A stretch of DNA of 64,000 bases, taken from contig JADNYV010000155.1 in NCBI GenBank assembly GCA_015501055.1, positions 24,782-88,781 on the forward strand. The letters are read 5' to 3'. The stretch comes from Mucidula mucida (Eukaryota; Basidiomycota; Agaricomycetes; Agaricales; Physalacriaceae). The translations under genes and the position numbers were made by a program. Positions 1 to 8,602 of this stretch are shown here, piece by piece (within the stretch, counting starts at the first letter, position 1; every line of letters begins with the position of its first letter). Under the pieces are notes generated by a model, which worked only from the letters and a program-made list of their open reading frames with translations, was not told the origin of the DNA and searched no databases.

Positions 1-351
1 GAGGTTGAATCCTCGGAATCTCGGCTGGGACGGGACTTGCTTCTCTCCTTCGAACCTGCTTCGAACCTCCTCTCCTCATGCTCCAGGCACGAAATTCCGT
101 ACGGGCGCCTAAGCATTCTTCTTTTCAAAACAGCTTTCCCGAATTGTCACCGAAAGTACTCTCCTAATGACGCTTCATATCAGAATGCCATAACCTTTAT
201 TTGCTGCCAAAAATATGCTTGATGTATCTGTCACCCGTCCGTGCGAATTGAGGCCAACTCTATAACGTACAGTGGGTCTTGACTCTCTTATCTCTATACT
301 CAATACACAGGTCAATCTCTCCATTCCCCAACATCTGCCCTTTAGTCGACA

Positions 352-591
352 ATGACTGTATTCCTCCCTCCCCCGAGCTCAGGACGACTGCCATGGATTC
401 CGGATAACATGACAACGCCACAATTTATCCTGGATTTCCACCACCCAATACGGCCCCAGCGTCCAAACGGTGTTCCTTGGTTAGTTGCGGACAAGAGCGG
501 AAAGCGAATGGATTTGGAAGAGGTGATGGAAGACGTTATCAATGGCTCCAGCTCACACTCTCTCAGATTCAGACTCGGACGACGGGACTAG
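352..591 (+). pseudogene. First exon of 4-coumarate-CoA-ligase-like gene, cut off by DIRS-order insertion
   Basis: Open from ATG 352. The N-terminal part has the family's layout: a short leader, then RPNGVPWLVADKSGKR and a LEEV helix, as in fungal acyl-CoA ligases ('PWLI.DK.G..'). It ends at TAG 589-591, just 8 bases before the transposon begins at 599. The next conserved block of the enzyme (VVLFLSSNHLDYP) resumes at 8603, past the element, so this exon and 8603-10785 are one interrupted gene. The element sits in, or at the edge of, the first intron. Whether an intron of nearly 8 kb could still be spliced cannot be told; loss of function is the simpler reading. Confidence 0.8.
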
Positions 592-598
592 CAGTCAG

Positions 599-826
599 TT
601 TCACGACTGTCCTCTTCCTACCTTCGATCTCCTTTCTCTCTTGGGTACAATCTCATTGTACTTCTCAGCTATCTGAATACTATGATCTATCAGACACTAG
701 ATGTTGTGAGTTGGGTGAGGGGGAAACCACGAAGGGTCCCGCGTCCGTTCCGCCTTGGGAAACCGAATGCCGGGGACCAATCTGGTTTGTCCTGGTGTCG
801 AGCAGAGGGTTGGATCCGATCACCCA
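599..826 (-). repeat. Split direct repeat B2 (3' end of DIRS-order element)
   Basis: 228 bp, starting TTTCACGACTG and ending GATCACCCA on the plus strand; by eye identical to B1 at 1066-1293. It forms the terminal 3' repeat of the minus-strand element. Confidence 0.93.
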
Positions 827-897
827 CTCCCCTCTGCTCTAACACCCAGCCATCTAATAGATCCTCTCTCCCTCTCCTCAGCGGTCGGGTGGGTGGG

Positions 898-1065
898 GCA
901 AAGAAATCCAGACTCGGCGAGATCCAGCAGCAGCTTTGGTTCGCGAGTCCTCGGAAACGGAGATGGTGGCAGGAAGCAGATCGACACGGGATCACGTGTC
1001 GTACGCGTCGGCGTGAAACATCGCTCCAATTCCTCCTACCCGCGCCATCCCCCTTGTCGCTCTAA
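898..1065 (-). repeat. Split direct repeat A2
   Basis: 168 bp, by eye identical to A1 at 8314-8481, and joined without a gap to B1 at 1066. The 71 bases between A2 and B2 (827-897) match nothing else in the element. Confidence 0.93.
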
Positions 1066-1293
1066 TTTCACGACTGTCCTCTTCCTACCTTCGATCTCCT
1101 TTCTCTCTTGGGTACAATCTCATTGTACTTCTCAGCTATCTGAATACTATGATCTATCAGACACTAGATGTTGTGAGTTGGGTGAGGGGGAAACCACGAA
1201 GGGTCCCGCGTCCGTTCCGCCTTGGGAAACCGAATGCCGGGGACCAATCTGGTTTGTCCTGGTGTCGAGCAGAGGGTTGGATCCGATCACCCA
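1066..1293 (-). repeat. Split direct repeat B1
   Basis: 228 bp copy of B2. It follows the end of the recombinase gene and a 611-base spacer, as expected for the internal B repeat of a split-direct-repeat element. Confidence 0.93.
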
Positions 1294-1904
1294 TCTTCTT
1301 AGCTGGGCTTCGACAGCGCGTCGCGATCCACCCTCGAGCGAGACCTCCCAACTCCCTAAGCTGTCGTATTCTTCTTAGTTGGACTCATGACCTCCCCAAA
1401 TTCCATAAAAATTTTGGCCTTATCAAGCCCCATGTATGCCTGCTAACCGCTAGACTAGCGGCCCTCGCTTCCCTCTATCACCTTATGTAACTTATGCCTG
1501 ATCCTCCCGATGATCCTTTTAAAAGGACTTACTACAACTCAGGTATTTCGTAGTCAGCCGCTAAGCTATGACTCCTCAGGATTCTTCAACTATCTGATCC
1601 TTTCGTAGCTGGCTCCTTTGCCCTAGCTCTACTTCTCCTCCTTCCACCTGCTACTCTGAAATTCTGATTTCATATTTTTCCTAGCTCCTTATCACCTAAC
1701 CTCTGTGAATCCTCAAACCGTTTTCTGGTTGCCTTGCTACTTCTCGAAATATAATAGGATTACTTCCGTCGTTTCGGGGTTTTTTGCATGCCTCGAATTT
1801 CTGGAACTATATTTTCCTCTGACTCTTTGTTACTCGACTCCCTTGTATCCTCAATCTGTTTCTCGAATGCTTCGCTCCATCACGAAATATAATAGTAATG
1901 ATCT
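1294..1904 (-). other. Non-coding 3' region of the DIRS-order element, with a weak tRNA-like stretch
   Basis: No convincing ORF. The minus strand around 1466-1380 resembles a decayed tRNA: an A-box-like TAGTCTAGCGGTTAGC with a foldable D arm, and a poor B-box-like GGTCATGAGTCC. The plus strand also holds the short palindrome CCGCTAGACTAGCGG (1447-1461). The acceptor stem does not pair, so no functional tRNA is claimed. The rest is pyrimidine-rich on the plus strand. Confidence 0.35.
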
Positions 1905-2999
1905 TTACATATCTAAGTTCTCTGCATGTAGTATTCCTAGTAATTCGAGACTCCTCCAATACTTCAGAAACGCGTCCGAGGACCAACGTCCCATCGCTTT
2001 GACCACGTCTGGTGGGACTCCTGCCAGTAGATAGTATGTCGTCCCGCCGATTCGGAAACAGTGCCCCGTCAACCGCGGCATATCCCTCCCTTCCCATACC
2101 TCGTTGCACCTGGCAATGAACTTCCTAACCGTCAGGATGTGCCTCTTCCCGTCAAGGTCCAGATATGATCCCAATGGTGTATCACTCCCAATCTCGTTCA
2201 TCCCTTCATGCAGCTCCCATGCTCTTGTTGGGTCTATCGTCCCCCTCTGAGCACATATGATCACCTCCTCACCTTCTTCTTTCGCCACCTTTGTCCATGG
2301 TAACCATAACACTCGCGAGCCTGCCTGTGATACTGGTTCGCCCATGTCCTTCCCTGTCGCATGTCTTTCTCCGTCGAACATGTCCATCCTCGCGCACTTC
2401 GGCAAGATCTCGCCCATCCTCATCTGTGCGAAGAATGCCATCGTTGCGATCGCAAAGACCGCCACGTCCTTGGGGTCGTCCATATTCAGGTCTTCCGCCA
2501 ACATCTCCAACCTCTGCCTTGTCACCGGCCTTCTCTTTGGCCTCTTGCCGTCCTTTGGCGCACTCCTCTTTACTCCTTCCAGCACGTACTTGAGGTATAT
2601 GGACGTCTGCCAAGGTAATCTGTTCCGAATGTGGAAGGCGCGGATTCCGTAGATCTTCCCTCGTATCCCTCCACTTCCTTTCTCGCCTAACCTGGACGCA
2701 GCGTAGTCTTCCAGATTCGTTGTCGAGGCAGGGAATCGTTCCGCTCTGGGTATCCCGGCCTCTTCCGCCCAGACCAAGTAGTCCCGTAGCCCTACCCGAT
2801 GTCCTTTAGCCGACCCCAACGCCCAGGCCTTTCCAAGTGCCGTCTTTGTCGCTTCTGGTACGTATGGGATCCACTGTGCGTAATCCTGGCATACCTGCTC
2901 CTCTATCTCTATCGTCCTCGCCTTGTATATTCTCGCTCCAGCTTGCCTCCTTCCTAATAGTCTGTTAGACGCGTCCTCCTGTTCTCTGCTGCCGCGCAC
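1905..2999 (-). CDS. Tyrosine recombinase (DIRS-order integrase)
   Basis: Up to 364 residues (the frame opens with GTG; the true start may lie slightly inside it or be spliced). It replaces the DDE integrase of LTR elements and inserts the circular DNA copy. The catalytic signature of tyrosine recombinases is visible: the first Arg in FFAQMRMGEIL, the HxxR box in LTGHCFRIGG, a Trp in the His/Trp position (GRWSS), and the nucleophile Tyr in FLKYWR near the C-terminus. The N-terminal half has the expected basic SAM-like region (GLRDYLVWAEEAG; KRPKRRPVTRQRL). The frame is uninterrupted, so the gene may be active. It lies 151 bases downstream of the RT ORF. Confidence 0.9.
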   Translation of the reverse strand: MRGSREQEDASNRLLGRRQAGARIYKARTIEIEEQVCQDYAQWIPYVPEATKTALGKAWALGSAKGHRVGLRDYLVWAEEAGIPRAERFPASTTNLEDYAASRLGEKGSGGIRGKIYGIRAFHIRNRLPWQTSIYLKYVLEGVKRSAPKDGKRPKRRPVTRQRLEMLAEDLNMDDPKDVAVFAIATMAFFAQMRMGEILPKCARMDMFDGERHATGKDMGEPVSQAGSRVLWLPWTKVAKEEGEEVIICAQRGTIDPTRAWELHEGMNEIGSDTPLGSYLDLDGKRHILTVRKFIARCNEVWEGRDMPRLTGHCFRIGGTTYYLLAGVPPDVVKAMGRWSSDAFLKYWRSLELLGILHAENLDM

Positions 3000-3150
3000 C
3001 TTTACGTGACCCTCTCTGCTCTGTGCTCTTGCTCGCTAGGTTGTTCTTGTCGCGTTGATTTGCGTCATTTGTGTTGGTCGTAGCTCGTATGTGGTGGTAT
3101 CTACCCATGTTTGGTAACCCTAACCTCATGTCGATCTCTAAACTCTAGTG

Positions 3151-4973
3151 CTAATTCTTCTGCAATCGAACATCATGGTACTCTACCGCTGTGTGTACAT
3201 ACGGCTTCAGGTGGTTCGGGATCCTTGGCGCATAAGGCAGAAGGTCCTTCTTCAATCCAAATTGTCCTCGCGACGGTGCATCGGCTGTATTCTCCTTTGT
3301 ATTCACATACTCCAATGTGAGCCAGATATCGTGATCCTGCATTAGGCTCACGATGCGTCGAAGAATTGCATTTTGCTGCTTGCCTCTCGAATAGCCCGCC
3401 TTCAATGCTCCTATAACGCCTTGATTGTCGGATCGAAGCCTGATGTGTGAGTGCGTGTATCCCGCTGCCTTCAGCGTTCGCACTGCCATCTCTACTATCA
3501 CCATCTCCCCCCAGCCAATGTTCCTCCCCTCGGATAACCAACCCTCTTTGAACTTCCATGCTAACCATTTACCGTTTAGCACTAGTCCCATTCCCCACGA
3601 CGTCGAGGCGTCCACCATTAGGGTGACCGATTCGTCTATTGGTCCCGGCGTAACACATTGCATCCCGACGAATTCTTCATCCAGTTTCTTCAACCACCAC
3701 CTCAGATCCTCCTTCATGTCCTTCGTGATTGTATGCGTCAGAAATCTCGATGTGTTCTCCTTGAACGTTGCCCTAAACCTGTATATCGATGGCATCCGCG
3801 ATCGTCCCTCCGGACAAACCAAGCATACGTGGTTCAGCGTCCCTGCTAACGCGTCCGCCTCCTTCCTCGTAATCTTCCCCGAGCCCTCCAAAATCTTTGC
3901 GATCTTCCCCTTGTACTTCTCCTTCTTCTCCTCTGGCAACTGTACCGTCTTCCCTACCAGATCCCATAAGAATCCGATATATCGAAACGATGTTGCGAAT
4001 GGCACAAATTTTGCAGGCGCCCACGGCCATCCCAGCCTCGATGCGATGTTCCAGATCAGTGTCGCGTCGTAACTGTAGATGTATTTGCCGTCCTTGTCTC
4101 GACCCTTTGGGTATCGGAAGAATATGAAGTCATCCACCCACTTCAACACCGCCTCCACACCTCCTGCTAGCAGTATAACCACCATCGCATCCGCTATTCT
4201 TCCGAATATTCCTGGCGACGGTGATGCTCCGAAATCCAGATTATTGCCCAGGAGTATCAGAATCCCCACAAGAACCGCTGTGAAAACCCTCTGTGCTGGC
4301 CTCGTTGGCACATTTCGGAATGCTGCATCCACGTCGAATACGGCTACCTCTGTCCCCTCCGGCGCCTCCGCCACCTTTAGAAGGCAGTCTGAGAACGACC
4401 CCCATTCACACTGGAATTCGTCAACGTCGATGATGGCATTTATTGAAACTTCTTCCGGATTAATAAGTATTGGTTCAAGCGTCTCGCGTTCCTCGGTTGG
4501 TAAAACTTTCCTCCTCTCTATCTTGTCTGTCAACTCTTTCGGCAAGTCGCCTCTCGGAAATGAGTGGTCGGTTGTAATTCGTAGTTTCCCCGGTCGTTGT
4601 TCGATAACATTCATTGGCGCGGTTCTGAAGAAGCCTGCCCCAGTGTCAGTCGTGTCACTGCTATCCTCGCCATGTCTGGCTCACCTATCTTTCCCTCCAA
4701 CTCCTCCCTCGTAAACGGACCTACTAACCTCCCTAATCTCAGCTCCTCCTCGTATTGCTTTTCAATAAACTCTAGGTGTTCCGGCGTCTTCGCATGGTTC
4801 GGCGGGATGTATGTTCGGTCTAATCGGAAATCGTCCAGTCCAAGCGAGAAACCTCTCCTCATCCCATCTGGTACATCTTGAAACTCCTCCCATCTGCCCG
4901 CCTCCCTCAGGGCTGCTTCCCACTCGTCGGCTATAAATGGCGTCACAATGGGAAACATCTCTCTCTCCTCCAT
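3151..4973 (-). CDS. Reverse transcriptase-RNase H polyprotein of DIRS-order element, with one spliceosomal intron
   Basis: Likely start ATG 4973 (MEEREMFPIV), 96 codons to 4685, a 50-base intron 4684-4635 (GTGAGCC...GGGGCAG), then 4634-3151. Splicing joins GKI to GFFRTAPMNVIEQ and gives one frame of about 590 residues; unspliced, the frame stops soon after. RT motifs: FDVDAAFRNVP (motif A Asp) and KWVDDFIFFR (the xDD active site, with WVDD as in DIRS-type RTs). RNase H follows: LMVDASTSWG (first Asp), GEMVIVEMAV (Glu), LRSDNQGV (Asp). There is no protease or DDE integrase, as expected. It overlaps the opening of the gag reading region in another frame and precedes the recombinase. Confidence 0.9.
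4635..4684 (-). other. Predicted spliceosomal intron inside the retrotransposon pol gene
   Basis: 50 bases, GTGAGCC at the donor and GGGGCAG at the acceptor on the minus strand. The flanking exons have matching phase (289 = 96x3+1 and 1484 = 494x3+2 bases), and removal restores an RT N-terminus. Length and sites match the introns of neighbouring host genes. Confidence 0.75.
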
Positions 4974-5031
4974 CGCCTCTCCGCCACCCCCCTTCCCCTC
5001 CTCCGCCCCTCCTCCCTCCCCCTCTCCCTCC

Positions 5032-7295
5032 TCACGTCGCTTTGCACTTCCGGCACTCCTGAGCGGTGTGTCCGGCAGTTCCGCAAAGCGAGCAGGAGTG
5101 CGTAAACCTGCATGCTGTTCCTCGAGTGCATCCCTCACGATGCCCGTTGTACCCAAGGCAGTACTCGTTACCGTTGTCGTCCTTCCAGAACTTCCCTTGT
5201 TTCTTGCAGATTGTGTTGCTTCCCGACTCCGCTCCTGGACAGTCTCCGTATCGGTGAGCCGTACTGCCACACCAACAGCAACGCCACTTCCTGGCCCCTC
5301 CTCCGGACGTCGAAGTCGCTCCCTCCTTGGCTTCTTTGGTCCCCTGCTTCTGACTGTGGGCCGATGAGGAGGTCTCGCCCCGTCGATAATTGGATTTCGC
5401 ACCCTCGGCCGATGTCCCGCTCTTCGAGACCTTCTTCTCCATCTCTGACAAACGCGCGAGCGTCGCCTTTCCAATACAGTTCGTCCAGGTATCCTCACTC
5501 CAGACCGAAGGGTCTACCATTCCTTTCGTCCTGTACCACGAATCGAAGATCCTCGCTGTGTATAGCTTCACAGCCTTGAACTCTACCGATTCTACCTCTG
5601 CTCCATCCTTCTCCCTTGTAGTGTTGGTATTGTTGTCCGCGCTACGCTCGATGCACACTTTCAGAAGGCGGCGAAACTGGTCCGCCAACTTTGCGGCCGG
5701 CGCACGTCCTTCTGCGGGTTCGTAGTAGTCCTCGATCCCAGTGCATGTCATGAGGAACGCCTCTATCCACGGCATGCGCTTCAGCTTCAGATCCAGATCT
5801 GGCTTTGGGACCTTGTCCTTCAATACGAGCGAGTCGCCTTCGAACGTCAGCTTCTTCTCTGTATCGTTCTTATCGCGCGCCATATCCTTGATGCACTCCT
5901 CTCGTGTCGTGAAGGACAGATAATGCGGCCTGAAGAAACCGGTCGCCATATTTTCCCTGACATGCCTAGATATCGGCAAGTTATGAGCCTCTGGAACGAC
6001 TTATACTGTGGTGTCTTCACATACCTCGGCGGTACTACCTCATCTTGGCGTGGTAGGTCGTCTATGCCCACAATCACCCCTCCCGTATCAAATCTCCCCG
6101 TCACGTCTCTCTTCTTCTTCGAAGGAGCAGTCACCGGCGTCGTAGGTGAGCGAGGATGTTTGTCTCCGCGGAGTCGTACCGGCGATGCCGCTACCTTTCT
6201 CCTCCTCTTGGGCGATGGCAGTGGTCCCGATTGTTGTCTCTTGCGACTCCCAAATCGTGATCCCGCCATGAAGGCGTCCATCTCTCGTACGGTCTTGAAC
6301 CCATATCTCCTCGCCAATTCCTTCGCTGGTGAGGTTGTCTGTGCAAGAGTCTCCTCGTCGACGAAGTCGTCTGAGCCCTCTTCATCTTCCTCGTCATCTC
6401 TTGGCGTGCTGAGCAACTCCTCATTCTTCTTCCTCGCCTCCTCCTCCAGCATCGCCGCTATCCTCTCAGCGCGTAGCTTCGCCTCTTCTTCAGCCAGCTT
6501 GAGGATCCTCGCCCTCTTTGCCTTCTTCTCCTTCTCCTCTGCCGCTGCCTTCGCCCGCAGCTGCACCTGCTTCCTCTTTTTCTCGAGCTCCTCGCGTTTC
6601 TGCTCTGCCAAGATGCGCTCCTTCTCGAGAGCCTTCTCTATCCTGGCCTCCTCCTCCTCTAACAGACGTATCTCCTCATCCTCCTCCTCCGTTGCATCTG
6701 AGTCCTCCGAGACCTCACCCATCTGTGCCTCGACCTCCGCCACTTTCTTAGCTGCCGCCGCTTTAGCCGCCGCCTCCTTCGCTGTCATCGCTTTAGCTGC
6801 AGCTGCCTTGACCGCCTCTGCCTTGGTCTTCTCGTCCTTGGCAGCCTTCGCCTTTGCCGTCGCAGACTTGGCCGTCGCTGGTTTCTTGACCGCTGGCGCC
6901 TTCGTTTTCCGCGTCGTGGCCTTCTTCTCCCCCTCTGCTCTCCTCTCTCTCTCCTCCTTCGCTTTCGCGATCTTCTCCTTCACCTCGTCCCTCGTCAGTG
7001 GCTTGCCCGCGCTCGTCTTGAACGTCGGCTTTGGCCCTGTCTCGTCCACCACCACGGTGCCTTTGGGAGTGTCCTTTACCAGCTCCTCTAGCTGCTCCTG
7101 GCTCAGCTCCTCCTCTTCCTCCTCCTCCTCGAGCGTGACCTTCTTGCCTTTCCCCTTCTGAGCTCTGGTCAGACGCGCCGGTGTTCCTCTGCTCTTCGTT
7201 GACTTTGGTGTGGCGTCTTTGCCTCGTCTCGACTTGGCGCCTCTCGTCTTCGCTGGTGTATGCGTCTCTGTCTCGTCCTCAGCCTCCTCCCTCAC
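5032..7295 (-). CDS. Gag-like protein of DIRS-order element (charged coiled-coil part plus zinc-knuckle part)
   Basis: Two frames that together make a gag-like product. The upstream part (7295-5847) is extremely charged: long Lys/Glu/Ala runs of coiled-coil type (about 200 residues), then basic KRRRKVAAS-like stretches. The downstream part (5979-5032) has a globular capsid-like region, then two CCHC zinc knuckles, CCWCGSTAHRYGDC and CSLCGTAGHTAQEC, flanking a Cys-rich CCCH-like segment. The parts join near 5990, where the frame shifts by one; this could be a lesion, an unrecognised intron or programmed shifting. The opening codon at 7295 is GTG and the upstream frame is open (EAVARAIQDEENKKKRK), so the true start is probably upstream through another exon. 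Confidence 0.65.
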
Positions 7296-7682
7296 CTCTG
7301 GCTGTGTCTTCTTCTGCGCTGCTGCAGGCTTCCTCTTTTTCTTGTTCTCCTCGTCTTGGATGGCCCTCGCGACCGCCTCTGCAAGACTCGTCAGCCCTCG
7401 ACTCGAAGGAAACCTCGACAGCCTCTGCAGGAATATCCCTCGCAGCGCCCTCTCGACACGCGTCTATCCTGCTCCGGCAGACGTACACCCTCGGAACCCC
7501 GACCTGGCTCACCAACCTTAGCCCTGCCCTAAGATTCAGGATGAGAGCGCCCTCTGCGCCTCGTCCGTCGTCCCAGTAACAGCTGCCTCGGCCAGCCAAC
7601 CCAAGCCGTGGTTCTGTGTACATCGCTTTCGCGGGTAGCCGCGGCCCATGCGCCACCTCTGGAAATTCCAAACTCTTGAAAA

Positions 7683-8279
7683 TTACTCACCATCTTGTTC
7701 GACCTGTCTCCTGCGAGCTTCAGCCGCCTCGTTCTCCTCTGTGATGTCCTGCTTGAACAGTCCACCCTCGTCTCCTACGTCCTTCCCAAGTGGGGACGGG
7801 AGCAACGTCGGCTCGAAATGGACCGACGCACGGCGTTTCGGACGCGTGGATGGCCCCGCGACAGGCGGAGAAGACGCTTCCGACGCAGATCGCTTCGCTG
7901 TAGTCGCTGCTCCGCGGCCTTCGGCTGCGCTGACGTGGCTCCACTCGTCGTCGAGCTCGTCCTCGTCGTCCTCATCGAACTGCTCGATGTCGTCCACGCC
8001 GTCGAGCTCCTCCTCAAAATCAGCTATTGGCGATGTGGGATCCGTCATCTCCATCTTGGCCAGCATCTCCTTCTTGTCCGGCACTAGCCCTCCATCTCGC
8101 CTTGTGCCGCTCACTTTCTGGTAGCGTGCGTCGTCCACGCTTTTCAGCGGTGGGTCACCCTTTGGCGCCGTTGAACGCGTCGCTCGTCGTCCTGGCCTTC
8201 CCGCCACTTTCTCTAAGTCGATCCTTGGTCCATCGTTATCGTCTGTGGCCTCGTTCTCCCTTTTTCCTGTTTTCGCCAT
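7683..8279 (-). CDS. N-terminal gag-region ORF of DIRS-order element (function not recognised)
   Basis: ATG 8279, 35 bases inside the A1 repeat boundary. About 198 residues, very acidic in the middle (EQFDEDDEDELDD) and Lys/Arg-rich around KRRASVHFEP. Near its stop there is a good donor, GTGAGTAATTT (about 7687), and an acceptor, TTTCCAG (about 7656), whose removal extends the frame into 7655-7300. So this is likely the first exon of the gag gene rather than a separate protein. No domain is recognised. Confidence 0.5.
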   Translation of the reverse strand: MAKTGKRENEATDDNDGPRIDLEKVAGRPGRRATRSTAPKGDPPLKSVDDARYQKVSGTRRDGGLVPDKKEMLAKMEMTDPTSPIADFEEELDGVDDIEQFDEDDEDELDDEWSHVSAAEGRGAATTAKRSASEASSPPVAGPSTRPKRRASVHFEPTLLPSPLGKDVGDEGGLFKQDITEENEAAEARRRQVEQDGE

Positions 8280-8313
8280 GATACGTTGTCGCCACTCTCC
8301 GGGCGAAGAACCA

Positions 8314-8481
8314 GCAAAGAAATCCAGACTCGGCGAGATCCAGCAGCAGCTTTGGTTCGCGAGTCCTCGGAAACGGAGATGGTGGCAGGAAGCAGATCGA
8401 CACGGGATCACGTGTCGTACGCGTCGGCGTGAAACATCGCTCCAATTCCTCCTACCCGCGCCATCCCCCTTGTCGCTCTAA
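8314..8481 (-). repeat. Split direct repeat A1 (5' end of DIRS-order element)
   Basis: 168 bp, by eye identical to A2 at 898-1065. The first ATG of the element (8279) follows 35 bases inside it. The host CoA-ligase sequence resumes at 8482. Confidence 0.93.
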
Positions 8482-8602
8482 CTTACAGACGAAGTGCTTG
8501 ATTGGTACGTTGCATAGTTTTCTGTAAAACTATCTAACTTTGTGTAGGCGAGGGCGACTCAGGTAGGAGACTTCACATCGCTTTCGGAATGGATATACTA
8601 AG

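Larger units (their letters stand above)
599..8481 (-). mobile_element. DIRS-order (Ngaro/PAT-like) tyrosine-recombinase retrotransposon with split direct repeats
   Basis: A 7.9 kb element read on the minus strand. Its order is A1 (8481-8314), gag-like ORFs (about 8279-5032), RT-RNase H (4973-3151), tyrosine recombinase (2999-1905), B1 (1293-1066), A2 (1065-898), a 71-base spacer and B2 (826-599). A1 equals A2 (168 bp) and B1 equals B2 (228 bp) by eye, with B1 and A2 directly abutting. This split-direct-repeat layout is diagnostic of Ngaro/PAT-type DIRS elements, which integrate by a tyrosine recombinase through a circle and leave no target duplication; none is seen here (flanks CAGTCAG and CTTACAG). 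Identical repeats imply recent insertion. It lies inside a CoA-ligase gene. Confidence 0.93.

Noticed and set aside
755..1378. 207-codon plus-strand ORF over the repeats
   Set aside because: It runs through the A2 and B1/B2 repeats of the element on the wrong strand, and its partner ORFs simply repeat with the B repeat.
5923..7161. 412-codon plus-strand ORF rich in Ser, Ala and Phe
   Set aside because: It is the antisense of the Lys/Glu/Ala coiled-coil gag of the DIRS-order element; the low-complexity complement lacks stops by composition.
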